Origin: Deltaproteobacteria bacterium
GTDB taxonomy: Bacteria > Desulfobacterota > Desulfarculia > Adiutricales > Adiutricaceae
DNA: 5,818 bases
Reading direction: 5' to 3'
Assembly: GCA_031257955.1 (NCBI GenBank)
Contig: JAIRNQ010000017.1
Location: forward strand, 1-5,818
Shown here: positions 5,403 to 5,818 of the stretch, in pieces
Numbering within the stretch: the stretch's first letter is position 1
How the letters are laid out: every line of letters begins with the position of its first letter
The notes under the pieces: generated by a model
Told to the model about the DNA's origin: nothing
What the model saw: only the letters and a program-made list of their open reading frames with translations
Databases searched by the model: none
Made by a program: the position numbers and the translations under genes

Positions 5403-5447
5403 GAGTTTACTACGCTTTGGCGAAACGTGCCATAAGGAGGTGAACTC
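5403..5447 (-). promoter_or_regulatory. Leader hairpin displaying an anti-Shine-Dalgarno sequence
   Basis: On the minus strand GAGTTCAC and GTAAACTC pair with one mismatch and enclose a loop containing CTCCTT. The surrounding TCACCTCCTTA is identical to the conserved 3' tail of 16S rRNA. It could pair with AAGGAG of the polyferredoxin gene (5225-5231) or with AAGGAGGT of the hydrogenase gene (4645-4652). It also resembles a Shine-Dalgarno on the plus strand, but no start codon follows there at a usable distance. Confidence 0.4.
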
Positions 5448-5502
5448 AGCCCATAAATTCGCCCTTGTCACTGCCGCGGGGGATTTTTTTAGTTGTCTGC
5501 AT

Positions 5503-5531
5503 ATATTACCGCATTTTCTTTATCATGTCAA
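5503..5531 (-). promoter_or_regulatory. Sigma70-type promoter for the polyferredoxin-hydrogenase operon
   Basis: The -35 box TTGACA (complement of 5526-5531) and the -10 box TAATAT (complement of 5503-5508) are separated by exactly 17 bp, in an AT-rich setting. Transcription would begin near 5496, leaving a leader of roughly 275 nt before the ATG at 5218. Confidence 0.8.
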
Positions 5532-5757
5532 AAATTTAACTTAATTGATATTGCTCGTACTAGGTTGAGCCTGACATATTTTTAGGACTGCCCGCTGAAC
5601 ATAGACCCGTTATCACCCATAGGGCCAATGGATAGATTTTAATAACCCTTAACTCAGCTTACAGACATCCCTTTACTGTGTAATTACCATCTATTCTAAA
5701 TTATAAAATTGATTATTAATAGCAAAAATCATATATGTTCTATAATTTATCTATATT
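5532..5757. other. AT-rich intergenic DNA upstream of the operon promoter
   Basis: I find no gene here. The part near 5690-5757 is extremely AT-rich and contains the inverted repeat TAAATTATA/TATAATTTA (5697-5705 and 5741-5749). It may serve in termination of the gene ending at 5758 or as upstream promoter DNA. Base composition contrasts sharply with the flanking genes. Confidence 0.5.
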
Positions 5758-5818
5758 TTAGACGTTAATGACCTTAGCGGCCTGGGCCATGGTCCCGACG
5801 ATGGCCAGCATGTTGGTC
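5758..5818 (-). CDS. C-terminal end of an unidentified protein (partial)
   Basis: The frame entering from the right edge encodes TNMLAIVGTMAQAAKVINV and then a TAA stop. Its GC-rich codons contrast with the AT-rich DNA that begins exactly at the stop, which supports a genuine gene end. Nineteen residues are too few to name a family. The gene points the same way as the hydrogenase operon but is 540 bp away and probably in a separate transcript. Confidence 0.6.
   Translation of the reverse strand, partial: TNMLAIVGTMAQAAKVINV

Noticed and set aside
5434..5443. AAGGAGGTGA on the plus strand as ribosome binding site of a plus-strand small gene
   Set aside because: No ATG, GTG or TTG follows at a usable distance, and the frames there are short. 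An anti-Shine-Dalgarno role on the minus strand is a better reading.
5473..5491. Plus-strand terminator at CCGCGGGGGATTTTTTT
   Set aside because: The T-run is good, but no stable stem with a proper loop precedes it, and no plus-strand gene ends there.

Overview
The window reads as chromosomal DNA of a strictly anaerobic bacterium that uses selenocysteine. The evidence is a selenocysteine tRNA (anticodon UCA, 8-bp acceptor stem), an [FeFe] hydrogenase with its partner polyferredoxin, and an oxygen-sensitive double-cubane [8Fe-9S] reductase with its ATP-driven activase. The genes are moderately GC-rich. The intergenic DNA at the right edge is strongly AT-rich. I cannot assign a phylum; acetogenic or fermentative Firmicutes, anaerobic Deltaproteobacteria or spirochetes would all fit. 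All recognisable genes lie on the minus strand, so transcription runs right to left.

Right part (5818 to 3255): the last 19 codons of an unidentified gene end at 5758. An AT-rich gap follows, with a near-consensus sigma70 promoter (TTGACA, 17 bp, TAATAT). Next comes an untranslated leader of roughly 275 nt, rich in inverted repeats, and then a two-gene operon: a 16-cysteine HydN/HycB-type ferredoxin and a 460-aa [FeFe] hydrogenase, overlapping by ATGA. This pair looks like the electron-transfer plus hydrogenase end of a formate-hydrogen lyase or hydrogen-dependent CO2 reductase. In such complexes the formate dehydrogenase partner is often a selenoprotein, but no such gene is in the window.

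Middle (3145 to 2760): a complete tRNA-Sec gene is followed directly by two diverged, head-to-tail copies of its 3' half (long variable arm, T-arm and 3' acceptor strand), about 65 bp each. A short spacer then leads into the next operon.

Left-centre (2759 to 817): a double-cubane reductase (E. coli YjiM type) and its BadF/HgdC-type activase (YjiL type), also coupled by an ATGA overlap. The activase is expected to deliver electrons at very low potential to the reductase with ATP hydrolysis. The physiological substrate is unknown.

Left edge (834 to 1): no gene. It holds a 62-bp tandem duplication that includes the 3' end of the activase gene, an isolated perfect hairpin, and six units of a non-coding 104-bp tandem repeat running off the window edge.

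The least ordinary features are the tRNA-Sec 3'-half array, the structured hydrogenase leader with an internal anti-Shine-Dalgarno segment, and the 104-bp satellite-like array.
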